A DNA stretch of 64,000 nucleotides from Saliniramus fredricksonii (GTDB lineage: Bacteria; Pseudomonadota; Alphaproteobacteria; Rhizobiales; Beijerinckiaceae): positions 1,302,001-1,366,000 of the forward strand of contig NZ_FMBM01000002.1 of the NCBI RefSeq assembly GCF_900094735.1. Reading direction: 5' to 3'. The position numbers and the translations under genes are program-made. Below are positions 18,469 to 29,011 of this stretch, piece after piece. A model generated the notes under the pieces. It did not search any database, was not told the DNA's origin, and saw only the letters and a list, made by a program, of their open reading frames with translations. Position 1 is the stretch's first letter, and every line of letters begins with the position of its first letter.

Positions 18469-19817
18469 AGCTGGTGTAATTTTCTGGATGGCCTGAGGTC
18501 ATGATCAGGCGGCTTTTGTGGTTATGCTGAGGATGGGATCGATCTCCTCCTTGTCGATCTGTGCGAATGCCTCGACCATCATGTAGCGGCTTGATGTCTG
18601 CCATTCGTCATTCTGCTCGAAGAGCACGGCGCCGATCAAACGCATGATGGATGCTTCATTGGGGAAGATCCCGACGACGTCGGCGCGTCGCTTGACCTCC
18701 TTGTTCAGACGTTCAATTGGGTTCGTGCTGTGCAGTTTGGTGCGATGCTGGCGCGGGAATGACATGTAGGCCAGCACGTCGTGCTCGCTGGCATCCATGA
18801 GATCGGCCAGTTTTGGCCAGCGCGGGCGCAGTTGCTCTGCGACCTTGCGCCAGGTTTCGCCGGCATGGGTGCGGTCGGGTTGATCGAAGGCCTGTCGGAT
18901 GGCAGCGGCGACGACAGTATGCTGACCACGCGAGACATGGGCCAGGGCGTTGCGCATCCAGTGGACGCGACAGCGTTGCCAGGTTGCTTCGAAGACCCGG
19001 GCGATGGCGGCTTTGAGGCCTGTATGCGCGTCGCTGATGACCAGTCTGACGCCCCCAGGCCGCGAACGCGCAGGGATCGAAGGAACTCGGTCCAGAATGT
19101 CTCGGCCTCGGACGGGCCGATACCGAGGCCGATGATCTCACGGCGTCCCTCGGTGTTGGCGGCCACGGCGATTATTGCGGCGACTGGTACGATCCGTCCG
19201 CCCTGGCGCACCTTCAGATAGGTGGCGTCGAGCCAGAGATAGGGCCATTCGCCGGTGAGCGGGCGGTTCAGGAACTCGCCGACACGTTCGTCGATGTCCT
19301 TGCACAGCTTCGACACCGTGCTCTTCGAAATGCCGCTCAGCCCCATGGCCTGCACCAGCTCATCGACGCGACGGGTCGAGACACCACTGATCCACGCCTC
19401 CTGGATGACGGCCACCAGCGCCTGTTCCGAGGTCTTGCGCGCTTCGAGAAAGCCCGGGAAGTAACTGCCTTGACGCAGCTTGGGAACCCGCAGGTTCAGC
19501 GTGCCCAGACGGGTATCGAGAGCGCGCTCTCGATACCCGTTACGCCACGTCGTGCGTTCGCCGCTGCGCTCGTGCTTGCCAGCGCCGATCAGGCCTTCGA
19601 CATCCGCCTCCATGATCAGCTGCAGGACGGCCTCGGCAACGCTGCGCAGAAAGTCTCCCTGATCGTGCTTGGCCAGAAGTTCGGACAGGTCCATGTTCGT
19701 CTTGGTCATCGGGGTCTCCATGTGGTCCGGGGTTGAAGTCAGCAAACTCCACCTCGACCATACACCTCGATGGCCACCCAGGATCACACCGTTGACGGCA
19801 CTGAAATTACACCAGCT
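18469..19817 (-). mobile_element. Second IS256-family element, inside the IS5-family transposase
   Basis: About 1.35 kb. The ends carry AGCTGGTGTAATTTT (left, 18469) and AATTACACCAGCT (right, ending 19817), which are inverted copies. No perfect 8-9 bp direct repeat is visible at the junctions. It differs in sequence from the element at 15533, so it is a separate arrival. Confidence 0.8.
18505..19712 (-). pseudogene. IS256-family transposase with a one-base frameshift
   Basis: Reads leftward from MTKTNMDLSELLAK. It includes EWPYLWLDATYLKVRQGG with the first Asp, then shifts frame after SLRVRGLG. The continuation, from MRNALAHVSRGQHTVV through NPIERLNKEVKRR with the Glu, ends at 18505. The shift maps to the run of five C at 19052-19056 on the plus strand; a sixth C would restore the expected GGVRLV reading. 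The element carries no other gene. Confidence 0.85.
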
Positions 19818-20063
19818 CCTTGGACGCTACCCAAGACGCTTGCCGGAATGGGCAAATGGAACATCGATATCGTCAAACGATCCGATACGGCGCAGGGCTT
19901 CGAGGTCTTGCCCCGCAGATGGGTCGTCGAGCGAACATTCGCCTGGCTCGGTCGATGCCGCCGCCTCGCAAAGGACTGGGAGAAAACCATCGAGAGCACC
20001 ACTGCATGGCTGACCGTCGCCCACATCCGCATCGTTACGCGACGGCTCGCAAGATACTGCTAA

Positions 20064-20307
20064 ACGGACTGAAATTATGAGTCAGACACTAAGACGTTAC
20101 CGTTTTTACGCAGATTGTTCAGGCTGTGGAAGCCGAAAATCGACGGCTTGCGGGTCAGATTACGTTTCGTTAAGGGTTTGCGGGCTGAATACATTCTGCA
20201 GCGGAAAATACTTTCTGCTGCCTGGGGTAGGAATGCCGGGGGCGGTCGTTCCTGCCGTAACGTCCACGACACAGCTTCGCTGGAAATTACGGAGAGGATT
20301 CATCTTA
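20064..20307. other. Non-coding gap after the IS cluster
   Basis: 244 bp, moderately AT-rich. The first ~35 bp (to about 20095) look like the terminal part of the IS5-family element. The rest holds no recognisable gene and probably contains the promoter of the small secreted protein that follows. Confidence 0.4.
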
Positions 20308-20652
20308 ATGACTGCTTTTGGTACGGTATCTCACCGTCGGCGTAGCCTTGTGCCTTGCGCAGGATCCTTCAGGCCATCACGCGCCTGCCTCGCCCTTCTG
20401 GGCTGCGTGTTGCTGGCATCGGTGCCCGTATTCACCGGCACGGCCTCCGCCAATGACCGGGTCTCCGCGACAACCATGCAGCAGGCCGAGCGCAACACGG
20501 CGGCGCCGTTCGACACGCGGGAGCGCGCGCGCACGCGATCAGGTATCGGGCGTCGTCCCCTTGGACGTGCGCCTTATGTATGCACGCCGAGCGGCTTCGG
20601 TCGTACGGCGTCCTGTCAGTTGCGCGGGCGCAGCAGTTCCGCATTCAACTGA
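20308..20652 (+). CDS. Small secreted hypothetical protein
   Basis: 114 residues. The ATG at 20308 has GGAGAGG about 10 nt upstream. After a basic N-terminus (RRRSLVPCAGSFRPSR) comes a hydrophobic core LALLGCVLLASVPVF ending in TASA, a Sec-type signal peptide with cleavage near residue 45. The mature part has two cysteines in CTPSGFGRTASC, suggesting a disulfide, and ends in FN. Short secreted proteins with this ending are common in Hyphomicrobiales; function unknown. It overlaps the end of the convergent galE by 8 bp. Confidence 0.6.
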   Translation: MTAFGTVSHRRRSLVPCAGSFRPSRACLALLGCVLLASVPVFTGTASANDRVSATTMQQAERNTAAPFDTRERARTRSGIGRRPLGRAPYVCTPSGFGRTASCQLRGRSSSAFN

Positions 20653-21628
20653 TCCGCTCGCGCTTGCGACAATGCCAGGACCAGGCGCTTTCGACGATGC
20701 GTAACGGGTCGCTGTAACGTGCGCTCCAGCCGAGCAGAGTGTGCGCGCGCTGCGCATCGGCGATGAGCTCCGGCGGATCGCCAGGGCGGCGCGGGCCGTA
20801 ACGCAGTTCGACCTGGCGCCCGGTTACAGCCTCGACCATGGTGATGATCTCGCGCACGGACATGCCGCGACCGGCGCCGAGATTGAGCGGCTGCGAGGCG
20901 ATGCCGGAATCGAGCGCCGCGAGCGCGCGCAGATGCGCATCGGCCAGATCGGCCACGTGGATATAGTCGCGAATGCAGGTGCCGTCGTGGGTTGGATAGT
21001 CGATGCCGAAAACCGTCAGCGGCTCCCCGCCCGAAGCGGCTTCGAGGGCGAGCGGTACGAGCCTCGTTTCCGGTGCGTGATCCTCACCGATCTCGCCATC
21101 AAAATCGTCGCCGGCGGCGTTGAAATAGCGCAAAGCCAGCCAGCGCAGGCCGTGGGCGCGCTCGAAATCGGCGAGCATGTGCTCGACCATCAGCTTAGAG
21201 GCGCCGTACGGATTGATCGGTCGCGTCGGCGTGCTCTCGGTGATCGGAAGCTGCGACGGCTCACCATAGACGGCACAGGTGCTCGACAGAACGACCTTGC
21301 CAACACCCCCGTCGCGCAGCGCCTCCAGCAGCGTCAGGGAACCGGCGAGGTTATTGCGGTAGTACTTGCCGGGATCCGCGATCGATTCTCCAACATAGGC
21401 ATGCGCCGCGAAATGAATGGCCGCCTGCGGTCGGTATTGCCGGATCGCGGCATCGAGGGTGGCGCGATCGGTGATGTCACCATGGACGAGCGGACCCCAG
21501 CGCACAGCCGCGCGATGCCCCGAAACGAGATTGTCATAAACGACAGGGTGATAGCCGGCACTCGCGAGGGCCTTGCAGGTCTGTGCACCGATATAGCCGG
21601 CGCCGCCGGTGATGAGAACCGTGCTCAT
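20645..21628 (-). CDS. galE: UDP-glucose 4-epimerase
   Basis: 327 residues, extended SDR fold. It interconverts UDP-glucose and UDP-galactose with bound NAD, supplying galactose for exopolysaccharide. It has the dinucleotide motif GGAGYIG at the N-terminus, SSTCAVYG with the catalytic Ser/Thr, YGASK with the Tyr-x-x-x-Lys pair, and the GalE ending in which ADAQRAHTLLGW precedes the final helices. In rhizobia the equivalent gene is exoB. It sits at the left edge of the polysaccharide locus, transcribed away from the neighbouring hydrolase gene. Confidence 0.93.
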   Translation of the reverse strand: MSTVLITGGAGYIGAQTCKALASAGYHPVVYDNLVSGHRAAVRWGPLVHGDITDRATLDAAIRQYRPQAAIHFAAHAYVGESIADPGKYYRNNLAGSLTLLEALRDGGVGKVVLSSTCAVYGEPSQLPITESTPTRPINPYGASKLMVEHMLADFERAHGLRWLALRYFNAAGDDFDGEIGEDHAPETRLVPLALEAASGGEPLTVFGIDYPTHDGTCIRDYIHVADLADAHLRALAALDSGIASQPLNLGAGRGMSVREIITMVEAVTGRQVELRYGPRRPGDPPELIADAQRAHTLLGWSARYSDPLRIVESAWSWHCRKRERIS

Positions 21629-21795
21629 GCCGCCCTCATATGTTTTGTATTGTGACTGTGCCGTTTCGATGCACGACTTAGCGGTGGATAAATATCACAC
21701 TTGCGCGTTTTCATTTCATTCAGGTTTCGTTGCCAGTGTTCATGAGCTGGTTTTGTGGCAGATCTCACCTGATGGTGAAAGAAAACGGTGGCCCC

Positions 21796-22791
21796 ATGTC
21801 CGATGTCATCCGGCCATGCTTGCGACGCATGGGAATGAGCAATCTGGTCGCGCGTCTTCTGCTCACAGGCCTGATGGTGATGTTCGCGCCCTTCAATGGA
21901 TCCGGGGAGGGTTCCGGGCCCGCCGAGGCCTCGCCCCTCGATCACGTCGCTTTCGGCGTCTATGACCCGCATGGCAGCTTTGCCGGTGCTCGCGAGCCGG
22001 CGATCGAGCATATCTTCGTCTTCTGGCAGGCGCTCGATCTGCGTGATTTCCGCCATCGCCTCGACCAGGCGCGGGCGAGCGGGCGGATCATGATGGTGAC
22101 CGTGGAGCCGTTTACGCGGGCGCCGAACTGGCGCGATGGCGGGGACCAGCTGTTTCAGGAGATCCTGCGGGGCGGTTATCGTGATGAGATTTCGACAATC
22201 TGCGGCACGCTCGGCGATTTCGGCGGGCGCGTTCTCGTGCGCTGGGGGCACGAGATGGAGAAGCCCACTGGCCGATATCCCTGGGCACGCCGGGATGCGC
22301 GCGGCTATCAGGCGGCGTTCCGCCATTTCGTCGATCAGTGCCGCCGCATGGCACCCGAAACGCGGTATGTCTGGAGCCCGGTCGGCGAGCGCAATATGGG
22401 CGCCTATTACCCGGGCCCCGCCCATGTCGATTTCGTGGGCGTCTCGTTGTGGGGCCTGCAGAGCTATGACGAGCGCTTCCATCGCGGCGTGCGCGACTTT
22501 CCCGCAAGCTTCCGCGAAAAGTATGACCGCGCGGCGCGTTTCGGCAAATCGGTGATCATCGCCGAGCTCGGCGTATCCGGTGACCGCAACTATCGCGAAA
22601 ACTGGTTGCGCTCGCTGTTCGAGACGCTGGCGCGTTCCGAGAGCTTCCGCGCCCTGCGCGCAGTGGTCTATTTCAACGACAAGGAACCGCATTACTGGCC
22701 CTTCGGTCTGGGTTCGCCGGACTGGCGGGTGACGCCGGATCAATGGCGCGCCGTCCAGACATCGGCGTTGCAGCGTCTTGCTGCCCGCTGA
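21796..22791 (+). CDS. Secreted GH26-like glycoside hydrolase (paralogue A)
   Basis: 331 residues from ATG 21796; in-frame starts at 21730 and 21772 exist and the choice is uncertain. A hydrophobic stretch LVARLLLTGLMVMFA suggests export. The TIM-barrel part contains VLVRWGHEME (acid/base Glu) and VIIAELG (nucleophile Glu), the arrangement of family 26 beta-mannanases and related endoglycanases. It ends VYFNDKEPHYWPFGLGSPDWRV, shared with the paralogue at 23390. Its place beside sugar-nucleotide genes and a polymerising glycosyltransferase suggests trimming or length control of an exported polysaccharide. Confidence 0.8.
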   Translation: MSDVIRPCLRRMGMSNLVARLLLTGLMVMFAPFNGSGEGSGPAEASPLDHVAFGVYDPHGSFAGAREPAIEHIFVFWQALDLRDFRHRLDQARASGRIMMVTVEPFTRAPNWRDGGDQLFQEILRGGYRDEISTICGTLGDFGGRVLVRWGHEMEKPTGRYPWARRDARGYQAAFRHFVDQCRRMAPETRYVWSPVGERNMGAYYPGPAHVDFVGVSLWGLQSYDERFHRGVRDFPASFREKYDRAARFGKSVIIAELGVSGDRNYRENWLRSLFETLARSESFRALRAVVYFNDKEPHYWPFGLGSPDWRVTPDQWRAVQTSALQRLAAR

Positions 22792-22833
22792 TGCCTGACC
22801 GTTGCCTCTGAACGCCGCGCGAGCGGCGCAGCG

Positions 22834-23379
22834 TCAGGAGCCGCTCCGGCGTGCGACTTCGGCCTTGTTGCGATCGTAACGCGAGAACACTGCATCGCCC
22901 GGACGAAGCTTGTTGATCTCGTCACCCGGACGAATCGGGCTGTCGGCGAAGACATACCATTCGCCATCCGGTTGCCGGCGCTGGAATATCCGCGCGCCGT
23001 CGGTACGGTGCTCGAAGCAGGTCGCGGCGACACCTTCACCGCCCACCGATGCCCAGTTTGCGCGAAAGCACAGATTGCCAGTCTGCGTCATGAACCAGTT
23101 GCCATCGGCATAGGAGGCGTCCGCCCCGCTTCCCGTCCAGGCGACGAAGGTCCGGTCGCGAGCGTTCAGAAAGCCTGCGCCGTCATCCCATATCCAGGTG
23201 CGGTTGCCATAGATGCGTTGCATCGACGCGATGTTCAGCGGCTCTGCGGCCATCGCTTCACGGGCGATTTCGCTGGTTCCCTGCACCGCGCCGGGGCCCG
23301 TATCCTGACATCCCGCAAGCAGCAGGCCGGCAAGCGCCGCTGCCGGAATTGCCGTTTTCTTCAGCTGCGTTCCCAACAT
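22834..23379 (-). CDS. Outer-membrane lipoprotein, DUF995-like
   Basis: 181 residues. A lipoprotein signal with lipobox LLLAGC puts the lipidated Cys near residue 24. ATG at 23379 has AGGAGC 5-10 nt upstream. The mature part carries RIYGNRTWIWDDGAGFL and a Cys pair (LCFRANW, ATCFEH), typical of DUF995-type proteins found next to polysaccharide genes in alphaproteobacteria. It starts 10 bp after the stop of the upstream hydrolase on the same strand, so it belongs to the leftward operon. Function unknown. Confidence 0.75.
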   Translation of the reverse strand: MLGTQLKKTAIPAAALAGLLLAGCQDTGPGAVQGTSEIAREAMAAEPLNIASMQRIYGNRTWIWDDGAGFLNARDRTFVAWTGSGADASYADGNWFMTQTGNLCFRANWASVGGEGVAATCFEHRTDGARIFQRRQPDGEWYVFADSPIRPGDEINKLRPGDAVFSRYDRNKAEVARRSGS

Positions 23380-23389
23380 GACACGCTCC

Positions 23390-24469
23390 TCAGCGGCGAA
23401 CGGGGTAGATCGGGCGGTCACGCATGACGCGCCAGTTCGGTAGCCCGAGATCGTAAGGCCAGGGATGGACTTCCTGATCGTTGAAGTAGATGACCTCGCG
23501 CAGTTCCGTGAATGCGTCGAAGGGGCGGGTGACGTCGTCAGCCCACGAGGCGAGATAGGGCTCCGCGCCTTCGTATCCGAGTTCCGCGACCCAGATCGGT
23601 TTGCCGTAGCCGACGGTCAGATCGTAGCCCTGCTGCAGGCTCTCGGCGAAGCTGCGCGGGCCTCCATATTCGATTTCGTCGTATTCATCGAGGCCGAAGA
23701 CGGAGAGGCCGACGATGTCGACGACATCGTCACCCGGGTAGTAGTCAACCAGTGCAGGCTCGCCCTTGGGCGACCACATCAGCTGCGCCTCGGGCAACAT
23801 CTCGCGGGTAATCGCGGCCATGCGCCGATAGGCCTCGATGTAATCAGCCGGCGCCCAGTTCTGCCAGGAGAAACGGCCCGTGGTGCTCTCCATTTCCTGA
23901 GCCCAGCGAATGATCAGCGGACTGCGGAAGCCGGCGACCGCGCGCAGGATCGAACGCATGTTCTCGTCGCGGAAGCCGCCGAGAACGAGTTCGCGCAGCT
24001 CGGCTTCGCTCACGTTCCAGTCGAGCGCCCAGGACCATGGCTCGATTGTGATCAGGATCTTGCGCCCCCGCTCGCGGGCATACTCATCGGCGACGCCCAG
24101 CCCGCCAAGCTCGATGTCTTCCCAAGGCAGGAAGAGGTGCTCGGTGGCCAGCCTGTCGTCCTCGGAGAAGTCGCCATACGGATCGTAGGCGCCGAACAGC
24201 GTGCCGGCCTCATGCAGGACGGGGCGCTTGTCGCGCAGCAAGTCACGTCCTGCGAGAGAGGCCGGTTGCGCCATGGCCGGGCGCGTGCCGACCGCCATGG
24301 GAGCAAGAGCAGCAGCCATCGCTGCCGTTGCGGTACCACACAGTATTCCCCTGCGGGTGATCCGATTGGATACGCTGCACATCACGCTTTCTCCTTGGAT
24401 GCCCCCAAAGGCGTTCAGGATATTTGCGCCACCATTTGTGATATTATCTGATTTTTTCGAGGTATTCAT
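23390..24469 (-). CDS. Secreted GH26-like glycoside hydrolase (paralogue B), Tat signal
   Basis: 359 residues; start ATG 24469 with AAGGAGAA upstream. It has a twin-arginine motif in NRITRRGILCG followed by a hydrophobic run ending in PAMAQ, so export is probably by Tat. The catalytic region has LIIRWAQEME (acid/base Glu) and IWVAELGYEG (nucleophile Glu). It shares the closing YFNDQEVHPWPYDLGLPNWRV block with paralogue A. It lies 34 bp after the glycosyltransferase gene in the same operon, supporting a role in processing that enzyme's polymer. Confidence 0.82.
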   Translation of the reverse strand: MNTSKKSDNITNGGANILNAFGGIQGESVMCSVSNRITRRGILCGTATAAMAAALAPMAVGTRPAMAQPASLAGRDLLRDKRPVLHEAGTLFGAYDPYGDFSEDDRLATEHLFLPWEDIELGGLGVADEYARERGRKILITIEPWSWALDWNVSEAELRELVLGGFRDENMRSILRAVAGFRSPLIIRWAQEMESTTGRFSWQNWAPADYIEAYRRMAAITREMLPEAQLMWSPKGEPALVDYYPGDDVVDIVGLSVFGLDEYDEIEYGGPRSFAESLQQGYDLTVGYGKPIWVAELGYEGAEPYLASWADDVTRPFDAFTELREVIYFNDQEVHPWPYDLGLPNWRVMRDRPIYPVRR

Positions 24470-24503
24470 CTGAATTCTCCTTCCATTTGCTGCGTAGGAA
24501 TGC

Positions 24504-26387
24504 TTATTCGCCCCCGAATCCACGCCAGCGTGGATTGAAATGAATGCTGGGTTCGGTCCCGTGTCCGGCGCCTGATGGCGTGAAGCGTATTTCGGTGAGG
24601 GTGAAGGCAGTGATGCCGAGCGAGATCGCATGCAGGCCTTTCGCGCCGTTGCGCTCGGCCGCGGCATAGAGGCCGGAGAGCATCGCGACGAGGCAGGTGG
24701 CGATCACGACGCCCGCATAACCGCGGGGCAGGAAGCCCAGTTCGTTCTCGCGCGCATGGCGCCACAGCACGAGCAGGGTGAGGCCTGCATAGATCGCGCC
24801 TGTGACGAGTGCGAAGACGTAGAACCCCGCAGCGCTGCCCGGATCCGTTACGGCATAGGCCGTCCAACCCGATGCCAGCGCGATGACGCAATAGGGCATG
24901 ACAACCCGCAGGGGCAGATGATCGGCGCTGTCCGAGCCCTTCGGCGTCACCCGGAAATCGGCCGGGCGCCCGCGCAGATGATCATGCAAAGCCGCAAGTG
25001 ATCCCATAAGGGCCCAGGGCCAGCGCAGGAAGAGAAAGGCCAGCCCCTCCCAGGAGAAGATCGGCGCGCGCGCGGGACGAAACAGCCCGGTCGCGCGCCA
25101 CCAGAAGGCGAGCAGGATCAGTACCAGCGCCAGCGGCAGCATGTGCAGGAAGTAATCGGCATAGGTGACGTTGACAAAATGCTCGCCGGTCACGGGGGCG
25201 AAGATCGGCAGAAAGATCGTCAGTCCCATGATCACCGAGAACATCGGATACCAGAGCTGGGAAAAGCCGAACTGGAAACGACGGCGCGCATCGAGACGGG
25301 GAATGAGCCCGGGCGACCAGCCGAGCAGGATGGTCACGAGGCTGCGCGACCACTGGAATTCCTGCACCACGAGATCAGCGAAGCTCTCCGGCCCCGCACC
25401 ATTGGCGATGGCATCAACCGCATGCACGCCACGCCAGCCATGGGCGTTGAACATCAACGTGGTGGAGTGATCCTCCGCGAGTTCGGGACCGAGTCCGCCG
25501 ATCTCGCGCAAGGCTGCGGTGCGCACTGTGTAATGAGAGCCGATGCAAAGCGGCGCGTAGCCGTCATTATATCCGGTCTGCAGCGCACCGTGCATGCTGG
25601 CCTCGACATGCAGGCGCCCGCGCGCCGACCAACTCGCGCCGGCATTGGTGTCGCAGATGCTCGGTGCCGAGACATAGCCCACCGCCGGATCCGTGAACGG
25701 TGCGAGCGTATTGCCCAGATACTGGGGCTGCGGCACGTGGTCCGCGTCGAATTGAGCGACGAAGTCGTAGTGATCGTAGCCGTAAGTGTCGTAGAAATAG
25801 GCGAGGTTGCCCTCCTTGCAGCGCGTGCGACGTGGCCATTGCGTGCGATGATATGCGGGGATGCCCTTGCGGCAGGACACCTTCACGCCATGCGTGGCGC
25901 ACCAGGCGAGAGTCTGCTCGTCCGGATCTTCGTCGGCGAGCCAGACGTCGTACCGAAAGCGGTGATCGGGAAGGCGCTGGGCGAGCGCGCCTTCGAGCGT
26001 GCGGCGCACGATCGCGAAAGGTTCCGACGGCGCCTTCGTCACCACCATCGCGGTACGCGGCTCGCCAGGCAAATCGCGGGCATCGGCCACGCACAGGCGG
26101 GCACGGGCAAACAACGCGATATAATAGAACGGGATCAGCGTGATCCAGGCCAGGATGAAGGTGACCAGCAGCCAGCGTCCCGGCGTATGGATGTGGCCCG
26201 GCTGAAACCACCAGATCCAGAAAGATGCCAGAGCGGCGATCCACAAGGCGATTCCGGCGAGATTGACCGCCTTGCGCCAGCCGGTGAAGACGGGGACGAA
26301 ATATGGCTTGTCCGCGCGTGCAGGCGCCGCGTGAGAGCGCAGCTGGCGCGCACCCTGCAATGGACCCGATATGCCCGATACCGCCAT
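24504..26387 (-). CDS. Membrane glycosyltransferase family 2, cellulose-synthase-like
   Basis: 627 residues. Two N-terminal TM helices (about 35-85) precede a GT2 domain with DVWLADEDPDE, FVAQFDADHVP (DxD), LAEDHSTTL (catalytic Asp) and EFQWSRSL in place of the cellulose synthase Q-x-x-R-W. Six or so C-terminal TM helices follow. Enzymes like this polymerise a beta-linked glycan and push it through the membrane. The gene order places UDP-GlcA and UDP-Xyl synthesis directly upstream, so a xylose- or glucuronate-containing polymer is plausible. The first start in the frame, at 26453, is less likely than MAVSGISG at 26387. Confidence 0.88.
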   Translation of the reverse strand: MAVSGISGPLQGARQLRSHAAPARADKPYFVPVFTGWRKAVNLAGIALWIAALASFWIWWFQPGHIHTPGRWLLVTFILAWITLIPFYYIALFARARLCVADARDLPGEPRTAMVVTKAPSEPFAIVRRTLEGALAQRLPDHRFRYDVWLADEDPDEQTLAWCATHGVKVSCRKGIPAYHRTQWPRRTRCKEGNLAYFYDTYGYDHYDFVAQFDADHVPQPQYLGNTLAPFTDPAVGYVSAPSICDTNAGASWSARGRLHVEASMHGALQTGYNDGYAPLCIGSHYTVRTAALREIGGLGPELAEDHSTTLMFNAHGWRGVHAVDAIANGAGPESFADLVVQEFQWSRSLVTILLGWSPGLIPRLDARRRFQFGFSQLWYPMFSVIMGLTIFLPIFAPVTGEHFVNVTYADYFLHMLPLALVLILLAFWWRATGLFRPARAPIFSWEGLAFLFLRWPWALMGSLAALHDHLRGRPADFRVTPKGSDSADHLPLRVVMPYCVIALASGWTAYAVTDPGSAAGFYVFALVTGAIYAGLTLLVLWRHARENELGFLPRGYAGVVIATCLVAMLSGLYAAAERNGAKGLHAISLGITAFTLTEIRFTPSGAGHGTEPSIHFNPRWRGFGGE

Positions 26388-26449
26388 GACACGCCACCTC
26401 TCTCCCGCGCTCCGCTTTCGCCCCGCCCCGGAGCCAGCTTCTCGGCAAT

Positions 26450-27901
26450 TCACTCCGCCGGCTTCATCGCCGCGTGATGGACGAGGGGCTCTCCGACCGA
26501 TGACGCGGGATGACGAAAGCTCTGTCGCGCAACAGATCCGAGCGGCGCGTGATCGCGGCGTGGCTCATCCGCCGTGAAGGCGATTGAAACCGGTGGGTGC
26601 GCTTCACCGATGCGGTGCAGATCGAAACCGGCGGCGCGCCAGGCAGCAGGCGCGAGGATGTTGCGCAGATCGAAGACCTTGCGCCCGCGCATCAGACCGG
26701 CGACGGCGCGCGGATCCAGCGCCGCATATTCGCGCCAGCCCGTGGCGATCACGAGGATATCGGCATTGCGCAGGCAGGCCGCCGGATCCTCGGCGAAGCT
26801 CACACCTTCAATCAGATCGCGGGCCGCCTCCATGCCGCGCGGATCGTGGGCGCGGATCTGCGCGCCTTCGCGCCGCAAGGCCTTGATAATGGCGAGCGCC
26901 GGGGATTCACGCATATCATCGGTCTCGGCCTTGAAGGTGAGACCCATCACCGCGATCCGGCATGCACTGACATCGCCACGGATGGCCGCACGAATGCGGC
27001 GCCCCATCGCCCATTTGCGTGCCTCGTTGACGGCGCTGGCCGTCTCGACCATGCGCAGCCCCACCGCACGCTCGCGGGCGCTGTGCAGCAGCGCGCGCAG
27101 GTCCTTGGGAAAGCACGAACCTCCGTATCCGGGGCCGGGCTGCAGGAAGTCGGTGCCGATGCGGCGATCAAGGCCGATTCCGGTGGCGACATCGCCGATA
27201 TCGGCATCCCAGGCTTCACAGAAATCGGCGATCTCGTTGATGAAGGAGAGCTTGACCGAGAGGAAGGCGTTGGCGGCGTATTTGATCGCCTCCGCCGAGC
27301 GGCGTCGGGTGCGCAGAATTCGCACGCCTTTTTGCGCCAGCGGGGCGTAAATCGAAGCGACGATATTGCCGGCACGGGCTGTCTGGGCCCCGATGACGAT
27401 GCGGTCAGGCTCCATGAAATCGGCGATCGCCGCGCCCTCCTTCAGGAATTCCGGATTGGAAACCACGCCGAATTCGAGTTGCGGTCGCATACGCCGGATC
27501 AGGCCTTCGATCATGTCGCCGGTGCCGACGGGAACGGTCGATTTCATCACGACGATGATCTCGTCGCGCGCATAACGGGCGATGTCGCGGGCCGCCGTGA
27601 CGACGCAGCCGAGATCGGCTTCGCCGTCCTCCGGGCGCGGGGGTGTGCCGACACAGATGAACGCCGTTTCCGCCCTTGCAAGCGCGCGGGCAGGATCCGT
27701 GTCGAAGCGCAGATGGCCGTTCGAAGCCGTGCGTGCAACAATCGCCGCGAGACCGGGTTCGTAAATCGGGATGTCTCCCCGGAGCAGCGCGGCAATCCGG
27801 CTCTCGTTCGGATCGATACAGGTAACGTGGTGCCCCAGATCCGCAAGGCATGCCGCACTGACGAGGCCGACATAGCCCGCACCGAGAATGGTGATTTCCA
27901 T
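26450..27901 (-). CDS. ugd: UDP-glucose 6-dehydrogenase
   Basis: 483 residues. It oxidises UDP-glucose to UDP-glucuronate with two NAD. It starts MEITILGAGYVGLVSA (Rossmann motif); ATG at 27901 follows GGGGGAGA. The catalytic Cys is in GGSCFPKD, preceded by the helical GADIGDVATGIGLD-type segment. The last ~45 residues after the usual end (DEPRRDHAPLG onward) are an extra, Ala/His-rich tail. It lies 45 bp after the UDP-xylose synthase gene and 62 bp before the glycosyltransferase. Confidence 0.93.
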   Translation of the reverse strand: MEITILGAGYVGLVSAACLADLGHHVTCIDPNESRIAALLRGDIPIYEPGLAAIVARTASNGHLRFDTDPARALARAETAFICVGTPPRPEDGEADLGCVVTAARDIARYARDEIIVVMKSTVPVGTGDMIEGLIRRMRPQLEFGVVSNPEFLKEGAAIADFMEPDRIVIGAQTARAGNIVASIYAPLAQKGVRILRTRRRSAEAIKYAANAFLSVKLSFINEIADFCEAWDADIGDVATGIGLDRRIGTDFLQPGPGYGGSCFPKDLRALLHSARERAVGLRMVETASAVNEARKWAMGRRIRAAIRGDVSACRIAVMGLTFKAETDDMRESPALAIIKALRREGAQIRAHDPRGMEAARDLIEGVSFAEDPAACLRNADILVIATGWREYAALDPRAVAGLMRGRKVFDLRNILAPAAWRAAGFDLHRIGEAHPPVSIAFTADEPRRDHAPLGSVARQSFRHPASSVGEPLVHHAAMKPAE

Positions 27902-27946
27902 GATACTCTCCCCCGGATTACGCTTGAACTGCCGCGATGCCATGCA

Positions 27947-29011
<1,065 letters not shown>

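Larger units (their letters stand above)
18387..20063 (+). pseudogene. IS5-family transposase, N-terminus missing and split by an IS256-family element
   Basis: Two pieces of one protein. 18391-18468 reads YPWLRHVFADGGYAGPKLR, the segment with the second catalytic Asp; about 19818-20063 reads LAGMGKWNIDIVKRSD through WVVERTFAWLGRCRRLAKDWEK to the stop, containing the catalytic Glu. The IS256-family element at 18469-19817 sits between them. The first third is missing, presumably removed when the IS3 element inserted. Confidence 0.85.
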
